A stretch of 64,000 nucleotides of DNA from Halorubrum xinjiangense (GCF_900102375.1 NZ_FNBO01000004.1:1-64000); one strand, 5' to 3'. Shown: positions 35,083-44,714, counted from the stretch's first letter. Translations and numbers: made by a program. Notes: generated by a model not told the origin, from the letters alone.

Positions 35083-35846
35083 TGGACTTTACCACCGCCG
35101 TCGACCGCGGACTCCACCCGGCGCCCCGCTCCGAGGTCTTTCAGGACCAAGGGAAGTTCCGCACTCGGTTCAACTTCCCGGGTCGAAATCTCTCGGACCA
35201 CGACGACCACGGGTACGGCCCGCTCTCGACGGTCGTCGAGTCGTTCATGGATCCCGGGACACTGATCCGGATGCACCAGCACCGCGACGAGGAGATCGTC
35301 TCGTGGGTCCCCGCGGGCGTGATGCGCCACGACGACCGCGAGGGCAACGAGCTCGTCACCGACGCCGAACACCTCCTCGTGATGAACGCCGGATCCGGGT
35401 TCTGGCACGCGGAGGAGACGCTCGCCGACGACCCGCCGCTCCGGATGCTCCAGATATTCGTCCGGCCGACGGAGCTCGGCTTGGAGCCCGGGATCCAGCA
35501 CGGGCCGCTGCCCGACCCCGAGCCGAACGAGTGGCGCCGCGTGTTCGCGCCCGCGGGCGCCGATCACCCGTTCACCGTGCGCAACGCGGTCGACTGCTAC
35601 GACGTCCGCCTCGACGCTGACGCGGGCGGGACCCTGCCCGAGATCGAGGGCCGGGACGCCTACGTGTACGTCTTCGAGGGCGCGGCCGACGTCGACGGCG
35701 TCGCCCTCGACGAGACGGAGAGCGTCCTGTGGACGGGCGACGGCGCCCCGCCGACCGTGACCGCGGGCGACGAAGGCGCAACGGCCGTCGCCTTCCTCGT
35801 CGACCCCGACGCGCCCGTGACGCGGCAGGGGACGATCGGGCGATAA
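35082..35846 (+). CDS. Pirin family protein
   Basis: 254 aa from the ATG at 35082. Bicupin fold with the pirin N-terminal metal site: FMDPGTLIRMHQHRDEEIVSWVPAG, MRHDD and NAGSGFWHAEE, giving three His and a Glu in the first barrel. The FVRPTELGLEPGIQH segment is the usual linker. Some pirins act as quercetinase or as regulatory proteins; activity cannot be told from sequence. A palindrome over the start codon suggests repressor control. Confidence 0.86.
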   Translation: MDFTTAVDRGLHPAPRSEVFQDQGKFRTRFNFPGRNLSDHDDHGYGPLSTVVESFMDPGTLIRMHQHRDEEIVSWVPAGVMRHDDREGNELVTDAEHLLVMNAGSGFWHAEETLADDPPLRMLQIFVRPTELGLEPGIQHGPLPDPEPNEWRRVFAPAGADHPFTVRNAVDCYDVRLDADAGGTLPEIEGRDAYVYVFEGAADVDGVALDETESVLWTGDGAPPTVTAGDEGATAVAFLVDPDAPVTRQGTIGR

Positions 35847-35947
35847 GGGGACGGTGAGACCGATTTCGGGCGTTTGCGAATCGGACCGCTGCGAGGAAAC
35901 TGTATTTAAATACCCCGAGCGCCGCCGACGATTACTTATAAAGAATC

Positions 35948-36190
35948 TGCGGTGGCGCGTGCCGATGAGCGCCCGAAGGGCGCGAATCGCACGCGCGAGG
36001 GAGTCGATGGTCCGGAGCGAAGCGGAGGACCATCGACGAGGCTGGGGAGGTGTGAGGTGCTTTGCGGTCGCAGTCGGGCGGGATTCAAAGAGGCAGTCGC
36101 GAGGACGCCGCAGACGACGTAAGCACCGCAGCGAGCGGCGCGAGCGAGGAGCGCAACGAGTGTGCGGCGTCCTCGCGACTGGGGCTTTGG
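35948..36190 (-). repeat. Structured dispersed repeat, copy B (minus orientation)
   Basis: Stem I arms are TCGCGAGGACGCCGCA at 36097-36112 and its exact complement at 36163-36178 (16 bp). Stem II is GTCGATGGTC at 36003-36012 with GACCATCGAC at 36028-36037 (10 bp) around the conserved TCCGCTTCGCTCCG loop. Stem III is GCGCCC/GGGCGC near 35969-35983. The 5' boundary box CCAAAGCCCC is at 36181-36190, with a TATA-like TTATAA about 40 bases before it. GTATTTAAATAC at 35902-35913 lies beyond the 3' end. Confidence 0.85.
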
Positions 36191-36334
36191 AGGGGTTCGC
36201 CGGAGAGTAATCGGCAGCGATTTATAAGCTATCGACTGCGGTTGTGGAGGTGTCTATCGCCGGTCTGCCAGTAACCATTTATAAATGCGCGTCAAGTCGG
36301 AAAGGCTCAACTCCCGGCCCGCCGAACGCGGCGT

Positions 36335-36859
36335 ATGCGCACCCCGCTCGCGGCCGCCGGGCTCGTCGCGCTCGGCGTGCTCCTGATGGCGAACCCCCTG
36401 TTCCTCCCCGTCGCGGTCGGCGAGCCGGACCCCGCCTACACGCACACCGTTCAGCCGGTGGGGGAGGGGTCGGTCGCCGGCATCGAGTCGCCCGCGAGCG
36501 ACGAAGTGGGCGAGTCCAACACCTCTGACGCCGTCGTCGCGTACGACGACCTCGACCCGGCGGCGCGCGCGGCGTTCGACCGGGCTCGCGATGCGCCCGA
36601 GGGCGGGTTCGGCGTCGAAGCGCCCGACGAGCGGGTCGACTCGCTGTCGTACCCGACGGACCCGACGCTCGGGGACGGGCTGCTGATCGTCGAGCGCGAC
36701 GGCGAGCGGTACGAGTTCTGGACCCGGACCGTCGAGCGCGAGCCGGGCGCCGTCGTCGCCCAGCGAGTCGTCCTCCAGCCGGTCGCGTTCCTCGTCGGGT
36801 TCCTCACGATCGTCGCCGGCGCCGCGGTCGGACTCCGGGGACGGCTCGGGGCCGAGTGA
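36335..36859 (+). CDS. Two-helix membrane protein, unknown function
   Basis: 174 aa. An N-terminal membrane helix (LAAAGLVALGVLLMANPLFL) and a C-terminal one (VAFLVGFLTIVAGAAVGLRG) enclose an extracytoplasmic domain of about 110 residues with VVAYDDLDPAARAAFDRARD and GLLIVERDGERYEFWTRTVE. The layout recurs in haloarchaeal conserved hypotheticals. No enzymatic motif is seen. It lies between repeat copy B and the AspA-like gene, which is convergent. Confidence 0.6.
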   Translation: MRTPLAAAGLVALGVLLMANPLFLPVAVGEPDPAYTHTVQPVGEGSVAGIESPASDEVGESNTSDAVVAYDDLDPAARAAFDRARDAPEGGFGVEAPDERVDSLSYPTDPTLGDGLLIVERDGERYEFWTRTVEREPGAVVAQRVVLQPVAFLVGFLTIVAGAAVGLRGRLGAE

Positions 36860-36881
36860 CGAGGGGGAAGGCGGTGCGGCG

Positions 36882-37925
36882 CTACTCGGAGGCCGTCGAC
36901 GCCGGCTGACCGACCGGCTTCGGCGCGTCGCCGGCCTCGATCGCCCGGCGGGTCGACTCGCCAATCTCCACGAGGTGACACAGCGGGTTGCCGGGGTAGA
37001 CGACCGGGTTCTCCAGGAGGCCGATCAGGAGGCCGGTGAAGGGGGCTTCGACCGCGACCGCGTCCTCCTTGAACGGATTGGTGATCGTCGCGATTCGCTC
37101 GCCCTCGCGGACGAGCGAGCCGCTCTCGAAGTGGGTGTCGACGATGCCGCCGGAGTCGGCGCGCAGCCACGTCTTCTCGCCCGCGCCGGCGACGATCGTG
37201 CGCCAGCCGGGCCAGCGCACCGTGTCGGTCTCCAGCAGGCCGTACTCCGCGAAGACGGAGCGGACCCCGGCGAGGGCGTCGTCGATCAGCGGGCGCTGGA
37301 ACCGGTGGGCCTCGCCCATCTCTATCGTGATCGTCGGAATTCCGTCGTCGGTCGCCTCGCCGCGGAGGGTGCCGCTCGGGCCGTCGCTGTCGATGATCAC
37401 CTTCGAGCCGAACGCCATCGCGAGCCGGTGGACCGCCTCGTCGGTCATGTCCGCGCGGACGTGGAGCATGTTCGTCCGGCCGCGCGTGGAGGTGTGGAAG
37501 TCGAGCCCGAAGTCGCAGGGCGCGATGAAGTTCTCGTAAATCTGATGTGCCATCCGCTTCGAGCTCGTCGACCCTCGTTTCCCGGGGAACGAGCGGTTCA
37601 GGTCGCGGTCGTAGACGGGGAGGTAGCGCTGCTGTGCGAGGAAGCCGGGGACGTTGAGGACGGGGAGACAAACGAGGGCGCCAGCCAGCTCCGCGAGGTC
37701 CCACTCGTGGGCGACCTCGCGGACGACCTCGATCCCGTTGAGCTCGTCGCCGTGCGCGGCGGCGGTGAGGTACGCGGTCGGCCCGTCGCGCTCGCCGTTG
37801 ACGATGGTGACCGGGATCCGCACCGGGTCGCCGAGGTACGTCTCGCTGATTCCGTAGCGGATGTTCTGGGTTTCGCCGGGCGGTACCGCCCCGCCGTTGT
37901 ACGTGAACGCCCGGTCGTCGCTCAT
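36882..37925 (-). CDS. Succinylglutamate desuccinylase/aspartoacylase family hydrolase
   Basis: 347 aa from the ATG at 37925. A zinc M14-like fold with the HxxE metal motif in AAAHGDELNGIEVV, the DLNRSFPG substrate loop, the third zinc ligand in GLDFHTS and the catalytic Glu in TITIEMGE. The C-terminal 90 residues form a separate beta domain like that of the AspA/AstE-related proteins. It is divergent, 110 bases apart, from a RimK-type ligase fused to a retropepsin-like domain, so the two may build and remove the same amino acid or peptide tag. Confidence 0.87.
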   Translation of the reverse strand: MSDDRAFTYNGGAVPPGETQNIRYGISETYLGDPVRIPVTIVNGERDGPTAYLTAAAHGDELNGIEVVREVAHEWDLAELAGALVCLPVLNVPGFLAQQRYLPVYDRDLNRSFPGKRGSTSSKRMAHQIYENFIAPCDFGLDFHTSTRGRTNMLHVRADMTDEAVHRLAMAFGSKVIIDSDGPSGTLRGEATDDGIPTITIEMGEAHRFQRPLIDDALAGVRSVFAEYGLLETDTVRWPGWRTIVAGAGEKTWLRADSGGIVDTHFESGSLVREGERIATITNPFKEDAVAVEAPFTGLLIGLLENPVVYPGNPLCHLVEIGESTRRAIEAGDAPKPVGQPASTASE

Positions 37926-38035
37926 GCTCGAGCGGAACACGGCGCTGGGTATATATATGGCGGCCCGCGGATCCGGTCTCCCGACCCGCAGGAGCGATCG
38001 GCGCGTCTTTTAGGTCGGCCCACGCAGTGACGCGT

Positions 38036-39391
38036 ATGAGTTCGGACTCGGTTCGCGTGGGTGTGTTGTCGCTGCACAACAGCAAGGAGACGAAGGCGAT
38101 CTGTAACGCGGTCGAAGACCTCGGCCACGAGCCCGTGTGGCTGCGGGAGGAGAACGCCGCGGTCAGCGTCGAGGACGGCGACGTCTCCGTCGAGCCCGCG
38201 GTCGACGTGATCGCGAACCGCCTCCTCTTGTCGAACACCGACCAGCCCGCGGAGCTACTAGGGCTGGCGGCGACGTTCGAGCGCATCCGGCCGATGTTGA
38301 ACGAGCCGAACGCGGTGCTGGCGTCGATCCACAAGTTCGCCACGGCCGCGACGCTGGCCGACTGGAACATCCGCGTGCCCGACGCGCTGCTCGCGCTGTC
38401 GAACGACCGCCTCAACGAGGGCCGCGAGCGGTTCGGCGACGTGGGCGTGTACAAGACCGCGATCGGGACCCACGGCGGCGGCACGTGGAAGGTCGACCTC
38501 ACGGAGCGCGTGAACCCGAAGGTGGGCAACCGGCAGGCGTTCCTCCAGAAGCTCATCGACCGCGACGACGAGAAGCACCGCGACCTGCGGGTGTACGTCG
38601 TCGGCGACGAGATCGTCGGCTCGATGTACCGCTACGCGCCCGAGGGCGACTGGCGGACCAACGTCGCGCTCGGCGGCGCGGTCGAGGACGCCACGGACGA
38701 CATGCCGGAGGAGGCGGCCGACACCGCCCTCTACGCGGCCGAGGTGATGGGGCTCGACTACGCCGGCGTCGACCTCGTCGAGGGGTACGACGGCTGGTAC
38801 GTCCTCGAGGTGAACCCCACCGCGGGGTTCAAGGGCCTCTTCGAGGCGACGGGCACGAGCCCCGCGCCCCACATCGCGAAGCTCGCGATCGAGACGGTGG
38901 GCGGCGAGGTGGACGACGACGCCGTCGAGCGCGTCGCCGCGACCCTCGACGACTCGCGGCCCTCCTGCGCGCCGGCGCCGAAGCCGAGTTCGACCGAGCA
39001 GCCCGACATCGGCTACATCGAGGAGGTCGTCGTCACCGGCACCTCCGGCTCCACGCAGGCGCTCGCGAAGTCGGACACGGGCGCGACCCGGACGAGCATC
39101 GACACCCAGTTAGCCGCCGAGATCGGTGCCGGCCCGATTAAGAGCATGACACGCGTCAAGTCGGGCAGCGTGAAGGGAGGGAAAGCCCGCCCCGTCGTCG
39201 ACCTCGTCATCGGTATCGGCGGGAACCAGCACACCGTCACCGCGAGCGTCGAGGACCGCGGCCACATGGAGTACCCCCTCCTCCTCGGCCGCGACATCCT
39301 CACCGACTACCGGGTCGACGTGCGCCGGCGCGCCGACACCGACGAGACCGAACGCGACGAGGCGGGCGAGATACTCGAAGAAGAGGAGTAG
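38036..39391 (+). CDS. RimK-type ATP-grasp ligase fused to a RimB-like retropepsin-fold domain
   Basis: 451 aa from the ATG at 38036. Residues about 1-290 are a RimK-like ATP-grasp ligase: VYKTAIGTHGGGTWKV (nucleotide loop), DLRVYVVGDEIVGSMYR, and GLDYAGVDLVEG with VLEVNPTAGFKG (metal-binding Asp, Glu and Asn). After a Pro-rich linker, residues about 320-440 form a retropepsin-like domain with SDTGATRTSID (Asp347-Thr-Gly-Ala) and YPLLLGRDIL, the fold of so-called ATP-dependent zinc protease (RimB). RimK enzymes add glutamate or other residues to protein or peptide ends. The fused protease could trim the product. The divergent AspA-like gene is a likely partner. Confidence 0.87.
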   Translation: MSSDSVRVGVLSLHNSKETKAICNAVEDLGHEPVWLREENAAVSVEDGDVSVEPAVDVIANRLLLSNTDQPAELLGLAATFERIRPMLNEPNAVLASIHKFATAATLADWNIRVPDALLALSNDRLNEGRERFGDVGVYKTAIGTHGGGTWKVDLTERVNPKVGNRQAFLQKLIDRDDEKHRDLRVYVVGDEIVGSMYRYAPEGDWRTNVALGGAVEDATDDMPEEAADTALYAAEVMGLDYAGVDLVEGYDGWYVLEVNPTAGFKGLFEATGTSPAPHIAKLAIETVGGEVDDDAVERVAATLDDSRPSCAPAPKPSSTEQPDIGYIEEVVVTGTSGSTQALAKSDTGATRTSIDTQLAAEIGAGPIKSMTRVKSGSVKGGKARPVVDLVIGIGGNQHTVTASVEDRGHMEYPLLLGRDILTDYRVDVRRRADTDETERDEAGEILEEEE

Positions 39392-39422
39392 CGAGGATAG
39401 AAATCGACGATTTCTGAACCCT

Positions 39423-39673
39423 TGCGGTGGCGCGTGCCGATGAGCGCCCGCAGGGCGCGAATCGCACGCGCGAGGGAGTCAGTCGCCGGAGCGGAGCGGA
39501 GGCGACTGACGAGGCTGGGGAGGTGTGAGGCGCGGTTGCGGGGCTGGGCGGGGCGGGACTCAAAGGGGCAGCCGTGAGGGCGAAGGCGCGCGACGAAAGC
39601 ACCGAGGGAGCGAACGGAGTGAGTGACCGAGGCGCGCAGCGAGCGCACCGAGCCCTCGCGGTTGGGGCTTTGG
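39423..39673 (-). repeat. Structured dispersed repeat, copy C (minus orientation)
   Basis: Stem II is GTCAGTCGCC at 39478-39487 with GGCGACTGAC at 39501-39510, perfectly complementary though different from other copies. Stem I is shorter here: CCGTGAGGGC pairs with GCCCTCGCGG with one G-T position. Boxes CCAAAGCCCC (39664-39673), CTTTGAGTCCCGCC and CCTCCCCAGCCTCG are kept. Upstream, to about 39771, lie one complete and one partial copy of the TATA-bearing unit. Confidence 0.82.
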
Positions 39674-39821
39674 AAGCGTTCTCCGCCGGCCTGTTGCCGC
39701 CTATTTATAAGCGAGCGGCTGGGGCTTTGGAAGCGTTCTCCGCCGATCTAACATCAATCACTTATAAACAAACGACTTCGTTTTGGCGGTGTTCGCCGCG
39801 GAGTCCCGGATCACGTCTCGC

Positions 39822-40103
39822 CTAAGACCTATCCTGTCGGTGCGACTCGATCTTAATGACCGGGCTGCCGTCGCGGTCGGCGATGATCGTGGCCGTCGTC
39901 GTGTCCGCCTCGAACTGGAGGGTCATCTTGAGGTTGTTCTCCTGGAACAACCCGTCGAGCGCGTCCGCGTTGATGTCTTCGCTGATGACCCACCGTTGTT
40001 CGAGCACGTCCTCGTCGTGCGCCTCCGCGACCGCCGTCACGACCTCCGTGCTCAGCTCCTCGTCCTCGTCGGGCTCGTAGTAGAACTCCCTCGAGTCTCC
40101 CAT
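39822..40103 (-). CDS. HalOD1 output-domain protein
   Basis: 93 aa from the ATG at 40103. The sequence FYYEPDEDEELSTEVVTAVAEAHDED, DINADALDGLFQ and FQFEADT-like strands match the HalOD1 domain, a haloarchaeal signalling output module usually found alone or attached to receivers. It may pair with a histidine kinase or receiver encoded elsewhere. Its mechanism is unknown. Confidence 0.8.
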   Translation of the reverse strand: MGDSREFYYEPDEDEELSTEVVTAVAEAHDEDVLEQRWVISEDINADALDGLFQENNLKMTLQFEADTTTATIIADRDGSPVIKIESHRQDRS

Positions 40104-40277
40104 ACGCACGATGCCGTCGCCGGCGGCAAGTCGGTTGTTACCAGCCGGTATCGGGGTAGTCTCGTGTCGGCCCCGACGGAGCCAGAACGCATCGCCGGCC
40201 GCGGCAAAGCGCGACCGCACCGCCGACCGCACCGGCGGCCGCGGGTCGTGCCCCCGTCACGAACCGCAGACACCCCC

Positions 40278-40874
40278 CTAGGACTCGTACTCGGCCCAGA
40301 TGTACCGCGTGCCGTAGCTCCGGTAGGGGCGCCACGCCTCGCCGATCTCGCGCATCTCCGCGCGCGACAGCGCCTCGCCGTCGTTGTAGACCTGCTCGAT
40401 CCCCTTCCGCACCGCCAGATCGCCGAGCGGGAGCACGTCTTCGCGCCCGAGCGCGAAGATGAGGTACATCCGCGCGGTCCACGCGCCGACGCCACGTATC
40501 TCGGTGAGCCGGTCCACGACCGCCTCATCGCTCACGCCGGCCAGCCCCTCTCGGGTGAAGTCGCGCTCGTCGTCGCGGAACGCGGCCGCGACGTTGCGCA
40601 GGTACTCGACCTTCGTGCCGCTGAGGCCGGCCTCGCGCAACGCGTCCTCGTCGGCGGCGAGGACGCGCTCGGGCGTCGGGTCGCCGCCGAGCACGTCCAG
40701 GAACCGCTCGCGGATCGCGTTCGCGGAGGCGGTTGAGAGCTGCTGGTTTACGATCGAGGTACAGAGCCGGGCGAACTCGTCGGCCGCGGGCGCGACGTCG
40801 AGCGGGCCGTGCCGGTCGACTAGCGCCGCCATCGTCGGGTCCTCGCGCAGCGTCGCCGCCACGTCGTCGTCCAT
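40278..40874 (-). CDS. DNA-3-methyladenine glycosylase, AlkA type
   Basis: 198 aa. A helix-hairpin-helix base-excision repair enzyme: CTSIVNQQLSTASANAIR, then the hairpin LTEIRGVGAWTARMYLIFALG and the catalytic Asp in DVLPLGDLAVRKG. It lacks the N-terminal domain of E. coli AlkA, which is normal for archaeal and yeast Mag-type proteins. It removes alkylated purines from DNA. It is a single gene, divergent from the large fatty-acid oxidation gene. Confidence 0.9.
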   Translation of the reverse strand: MDDDVAATLREDPTMAALVDRHGPLDVAPAADEFARLCTSIVNQQLSTASANAIRERFLDVLGGDPTPERVLAADEDALREAGLSGTKVEYLRNVAAAFRDDERDFTREGLAGVSDEAVVDRLTEIRGVGAWTARMYLIFALGREDVLPLGDLAVRKGIEQVYNDGEALSRAEMREIGEAWRPYRSYGTRYIWAEYES

Positions 40875-41005
40875 GTCTGGGAGATGGGGCCGCGGGCAGG
40901 AGTACAGTTCGGTTCGGCTGTTCCGCGTCGCCCGAATAAACTAACGGTGCGTTTCGCGTTTGGAAGATGAAAACGTTCAACCATGACGGTTCCGACCGTT
41001 CGAGT

Positions 41006-42994
41006 ATGCAACTCGAAGACGTCCAGCGTGTGACGGTGCTTGGCGCCGGGAACATGGGCCACGGTATCGCAGAAGTAGCCGCGCTCGCCGGCTACGACGT
41101 GTCGCTCCGCGACATCAACGACGAGCTCGTCCAGGAGGGGTACGACCAGATCGAGTGGTCGCTCGGCAAGCTCGCCGAGAAGGACCGGATCGGCGACGAC
41201 GAGGCCGACGCCGCGCTCGACCGCGTCGACGCGTTCGTCGACCTCGAGGACGCGCTCGACGGTGCCGACGTCGTTGTCGAGGTGGTCCCCGAGAAGATGG
41301 CTATCAAGAAGGACGTGTACGACGAGGTCGTCGAGTTCGCGCCCGACGAGGCCGTCTTCGTCACCAACACCTCCAGCCTCTCTATCACCGAGCTGTCGGA
41401 GGTCACCGACCGCCCCGAGCGCTTCTGCGGCATGCACTTCTTCAACCCACCGGTGCGGATGGACCTCGTCGAGGTCATCTCCGGGAAACACACCTCGGAG
41501 GACACCCTCGAACTGATCGAGGGGCTCGCGGAGTCGATGGGGAAGACCCCCGTCCGCGTCCGGAAGGACAGCCCGGGCTTCATCGTCAACCGCATCCTCG
41601 TGCCCCTGATGAACGAGGCGGCGTGGATCGTCGAGTCCGGCGACGCGACGATGGAGGCGGTCGACTCCACCACGAAGTTCGACATGGGCCTGCCGATGGG
41701 CTCGTTCGAGCTCGCCGACCAGGTCGGCATCGACGTGGGCTACCACGTGTTGGAGTACATGCACGAGGTCCTCGGTGACGCCTACCGGCCCTGCCCGCTG
41801 CTCGGCGAGAAGGTCGAAGCGGAGGACCTCGGCAAGAAGACGGGCAAGGGCTTCTACGACTACGAGGACGGCGACGGCGCCCAGATCCCGAGCGACGCGC
41901 TCGATGACGACGTCCGCCGCCGCCTGCTCGCGGTGATGGCCAACGAGACGGCCGGCCTCATCGGCAACGACGTGGCCGACGCCGACGACATCGACGAGGC
42001 CGTCAAGCTCGGCGCGGGCTTCCCCGACGGTCCGGCCAAGCTCGCGGACGAGGAGGGGCTCGACGCCTTAGTCGAGACGCTCGACGCGCTCGCCGAGGAG
42101 ACCGGCGAGGCGCGCTACGAGGCGACCGACTACCTCCGCGAGGCCGCCGAGTCCGGCGGGTTCCGCGGCGGCGCCGGAGGTGGAGACGCGGGCGACGCGG
42201 ACGGCGGCCCCGACTACGAGGTGCTGAACGTCGAGGTTGCGGACCGCGTCGGCCACGTCGAGATCGACCGCCCGCACCGGATGAACACGATAAGCGGCGA
42301 GGTGCTCGACGAGCTCGCCGACGCGATCGACCAGCTCGACGCCGACGACGACGTGCGGGCGATCCTGCTGTCCGGCGCCGGCGACCGCGCCTTCTCCGCG
42401 GGCGCGGACGTCCAGAGCATGGCCGCCGGCGGCGCCGACCCGATTCACGCGGTCGAGCTGTCGCGGCAGGGCCAGCAGACGTTCGGCAAGTTAGAGGAGT
42501 CCGACAAACCCGTGATCGCCGCCATCGACGGCTACTGTCTCGGCGGCGGGATGGAGCTCGCGACCGCGGCGGACATGCGGATCGCTTCCGAGCGCTCCGA
42601 GCTCGGCCAGCCCGAGCTCGACCTCGGCCTGCTGCCGGGGTGGGGGGGCACGCAGCGGCTCGCCCGGATCGTCGGCGAGGGCCGCGCGAAGGAGATCATC
42701 CTCACCGCCGACCGTTACGACGCCGAGACGATGGCCGACTACGACTTCGTCAACGAGGTCGTCCCCGGCGACGAGCTCGACGAGCGGGCCCAAGAGCTGG
42801 CCGAGCAGCTCGCCGGCGGCCCGCCGATCGCCCAGAAGTACACGAAGCGCGCGATCCACGCCGGGCGGACGGATAACGAAGCCGGCCTCGAAGTGGAGGC
42901 GATGGGCTTCGGCCACGTGATGAACACCGACGACCTCATCGAGGGGGTCACGGCGTTCATGGGCGACGGCGAGCCCGAGTTCGAAGGGAAATAA
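41006..42994 (+). CDS. 3-hydroxyacyl-CoA dehydrogenase / enoyl-CoA hydratase fusion
   Basis: 662 aa from the ATG at 41006; an ATG at 40967 would add 13 residues. Residues about 1-290 are the dehydrogenase half, with the NAD motif VTVLGAGNMGHGIAE, the catalytic HFFNPPVRMDLVE and the dimer domain FELADQVGIDVGYH. Residues about 290-390 are the second dehydrogenase C-terminal repeat. After a Gly-rich linker, residues about 410-662 are a crotonase domain with FSAGADVQSMA and GYCLGGGMELATAADMRI (oxyanion holes). It does two steps of beta-oxidation. The domain order is dehydrogenase first, as common in haloarchaea. Confidence 0.92.
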   Translation: MQLEDVQRVTVLGAGNMGHGIAEVAALAGYDVSLRDINDELVQEGYDQIEWSLGKLAEKDRIGDDEADAALDRVDAFVDLEDALDGADVVVEVVPEKMAIKKDVYDEVVEFAPDEAVFVTNTSSLSITELSEVTDRPERFCGMHFFNPPVRMDLVEVISGKHTSEDTLELIEGLAESMGKTPVRVRKDSPGFIVNRILVPLMNEAAWIVESGDATMEAVDSTTKFDMGLPMGSFELADQVGIDVGYHVLEYMHEVLGDAYRPCPLLGEKVEAEDLGKKTGKGFYDYEDGDGAQIPSDALDDDVRRRLLAVMANETAGLIGNDVADADDIDEAVKLGAGFPDGPAKLADEEGLDALVETLDALAEETGEARYEATDYLREAAESGGFRGGAGGGDAGDADGGPDYEVLNVEVADRVGHVEIDRPHRMNTISGEVLDELADAIDQLDADDDVRAILLSGAGDRAFSAGADVQSMAAGGADPIHAVELSRQGQQTFGKLEESDKPVIAAIDGYCLGGGMELATAADMRIASERSELGQPELDLGLLPGWGGTQRLARIVGEGRAKEIILTADRYDAETMADYDFVNEVVPGDELDERAQELAEQLAGGPPIAQKYTKRAIHAGRTDNEAGLEVEAMGFGHVMNTDDLIEGVTAFMGDGEPEFEGK

Positions 42995-43151
42995 GGCGCG
43001 AGCGGGTCGGCCGTGGTAGTGGAAACGGTCGCGTCTCCGACCGCGCATTTATAAGTGATTACTCGCGGAGTGCCAACGAACACCACTGAAGCCCTAGTCT
43101 CTCAGCCGGAAGACGATACTTGTTATAAACAACTGATCGACATGAACACCA

Positions 43152-43405
43152 CCGAAGCCCCAGCCGCGAGGCGAGCGCACACTCGTTGCGCTCCTCGCTC
43201 GTTCGCTCTGCTCACTCGCTGCGGTGCTTACGTCATCTGCGCTCGCCTCGCGGCTGCCCCTTCGAATCCCACCCCGCACAGCACCGCAACCGCGCCTCAC
43301 GCCTCCCCAGCCTCGTCGCTGGCACCCTCCGCTTCGCTCCGGGAGCCAGCGACTCCCTCGCGCGTGCGGTTCGCGGCCAGCGGCCGCTCACCGGCACGCG
43401 CCACT
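43152..43405 (+). repeat. Structured dispersed repeat, copy D
   Basis: Stem I arms CCGCGAGGCGAGCGCA at 43164-43179 and its exact complement at 43238-43253 (16 bp). Stem II: GTCGCTGGC-containing arm near 43314-43322 pairs with GCCAGCGAC near 43343-43351 around CCGCTTCGCTCCGG. CTCGCGCGTGC pairs with GGCACGCGCC at the end. TATA-like boxes occur upstream at about 43048 and 43131. TATTTAAATACAGT at 43449-43462 lies downstream, as beyond copy B. Confidence 0.85.
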
Positions 43406-43503
43406 GGGAAAAACTGACATTCCCATCTGGGGTCCGGTCGCTGCCGGCTATTTAAATACAGTCGCGGTTGCTGGGAACGACGGCGACCGACCGAATTCGA
43501 GAG

Positions 43504-44550
43504 TTAAACGTAGCCTTCCTCGACGAGCAGTTCGCCGTTGAGGAGGGAGGCGCCGGCCGCGCCGCGGATCGTGTTGTGCGCGAGGCAGTTGTACTTCGCG
43601 CCGGTGTCGGTGGTCTGAACGCCGCCGGCGACGATCCCCATCCCGTCCGCGTACGTGCGGTCGAGGCGGGGCTGCGGGCGCTCGGGCTCGTCCTCGCCGA
43701 ACACCTTGATCAGCTGGTCGGGCGAGCTCGGGAGGTCGCCGGCGCCCTCGAACGAGCGCATCGCCTCGCGGAGGTCCTCCGGCGAGGGGTCGTCAGCGAA
43801 CTCGGCGAAGACGTTCTCCAGGTGGCCGTCGAGCGTCGGGATCCGGTTACAGGAGGCGGCCACGTCGGCATCGTGGAGGCTGACCTCGGCGCCGTCGAAC
43901 TCGCCGAGCAGCTTCCGCGACTCAGTCTCCATCTTCGCCTCCTCGCCGCCGATGTGCGGGATGGCGTTGTCGATGATCTCCATCGAGGTGACGCCGGAGT
44001 AGCCGGCCCCCGAAACTGCCTGAAGCGTCGAGACGCGGACGCTTTCGAGGCCGAACTCGTCGATCGCCGCGAGCGTCGGCACCATCGTGATCGTCGAGCA
44101 GTTGGGGTTCTTCACGAGGGCGCCGTCCCAGCCGCGCTCGTCGCGCTGGACCTCGATGAGGTCGAGGTGGCCGGGGTTGATCTCGGGGATCGTGAGCGGC
44201 ACGTCCGCCGCCATGCGATCGTTCGAGGAGTTCGAGGAGACGACGTATCCCTCCTCTAAGAAGGCCGGCTCGACCTCGGCCGCGACGTCCGAGGGGAGCG
44301 AGGAGAACAGAAGGTCGACGTCGGCGTCGGCGACGCCAGCGGGCGTCGTCTCCGCGACCTCCATCTCGGCGACGGCCTCCGGGATCGGGGTGTTCACGCG
44401 CCACTTGGCCGCCTCGCGGTAGCTCTTGCCCGCGCTCTCCGAGCTCGCGGTGACCGCGGCGAGGTCGAAGGTCGGGTGGTCGTCGAGCAACTGGATGAAT
44501 CGCTGGCCCACGGCGCCCGTCGCGCCGAGGATGCCGACTCGGACTGACAT
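43504..44550 (-). CDS. asd: Aspartate-semialdehyde dehydrogenase
   Basis: 348 aa. Makes aspartate semialdehyde from aspartyl phosphate in the lysine, threonine and methionine pathway, using NADPH. The Rossmann motif [13 protein letters not shown], the catalytic cysteine in [10 protein letters not shown] and the substrate-binding [10 protein letters not shown] are clear, as is the catalytic His region [14 protein letters not shown]. Length is normal. The gene stands alone on the minus strand between repeat copy D and a NhaC remnant. Confidence 0.94.
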   Translation of the reverse strand: MSVRVGILGATGAVGQRFIQLLDDHPTFDLAAVTASSESAGKSYREAAKWRVNTPIPEAVAEMEVAETTPAGVADADVDLLFSSLPSDVAAEVEPAFLEEGYVVSSNSSNDRMAADVPLTIPEINPGHLDLIEVQRDERGWDGALVKNPNCSTITMVPTLAAIDEFGLESVRVSTLQAVSGAGYSGVTSMEIIDNAIPHIGGEEAKMETESRKLLGEFDGAEVSLHDADVAASCNRIPTLDGHLENVFAEFADDPSPEDLREAMRSFEGAGDLPSSPDQLIKVFGEDEPERPQPRLDRTYADGMGIVAGGVQTTDTGAKYNCLAHNTIRGAAGASLLNGELLVEEGYV

Positions 44551-44714
44551 TGCGCGAGGGTCCGTGACAGGGACGTAAGTGCGTTCGGATAGCCGTCGAT
44601 ACCGCCGGTCGCGGCCGGCGTCGCATCCGCGGGTCGGCCCGATCCCGCCGCGGTCTTGCGATTAGCTCCGTTAGGGAACGCATTATCGATGGGGATGCGT
44701 GGCACTAACACGCT

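Noticed and set aside
43080-43541. Plus-strand frames of 89-120 codons
   Set aside because: They run through the structured repeat copy D and its hairpins, with biased composition and no family features.
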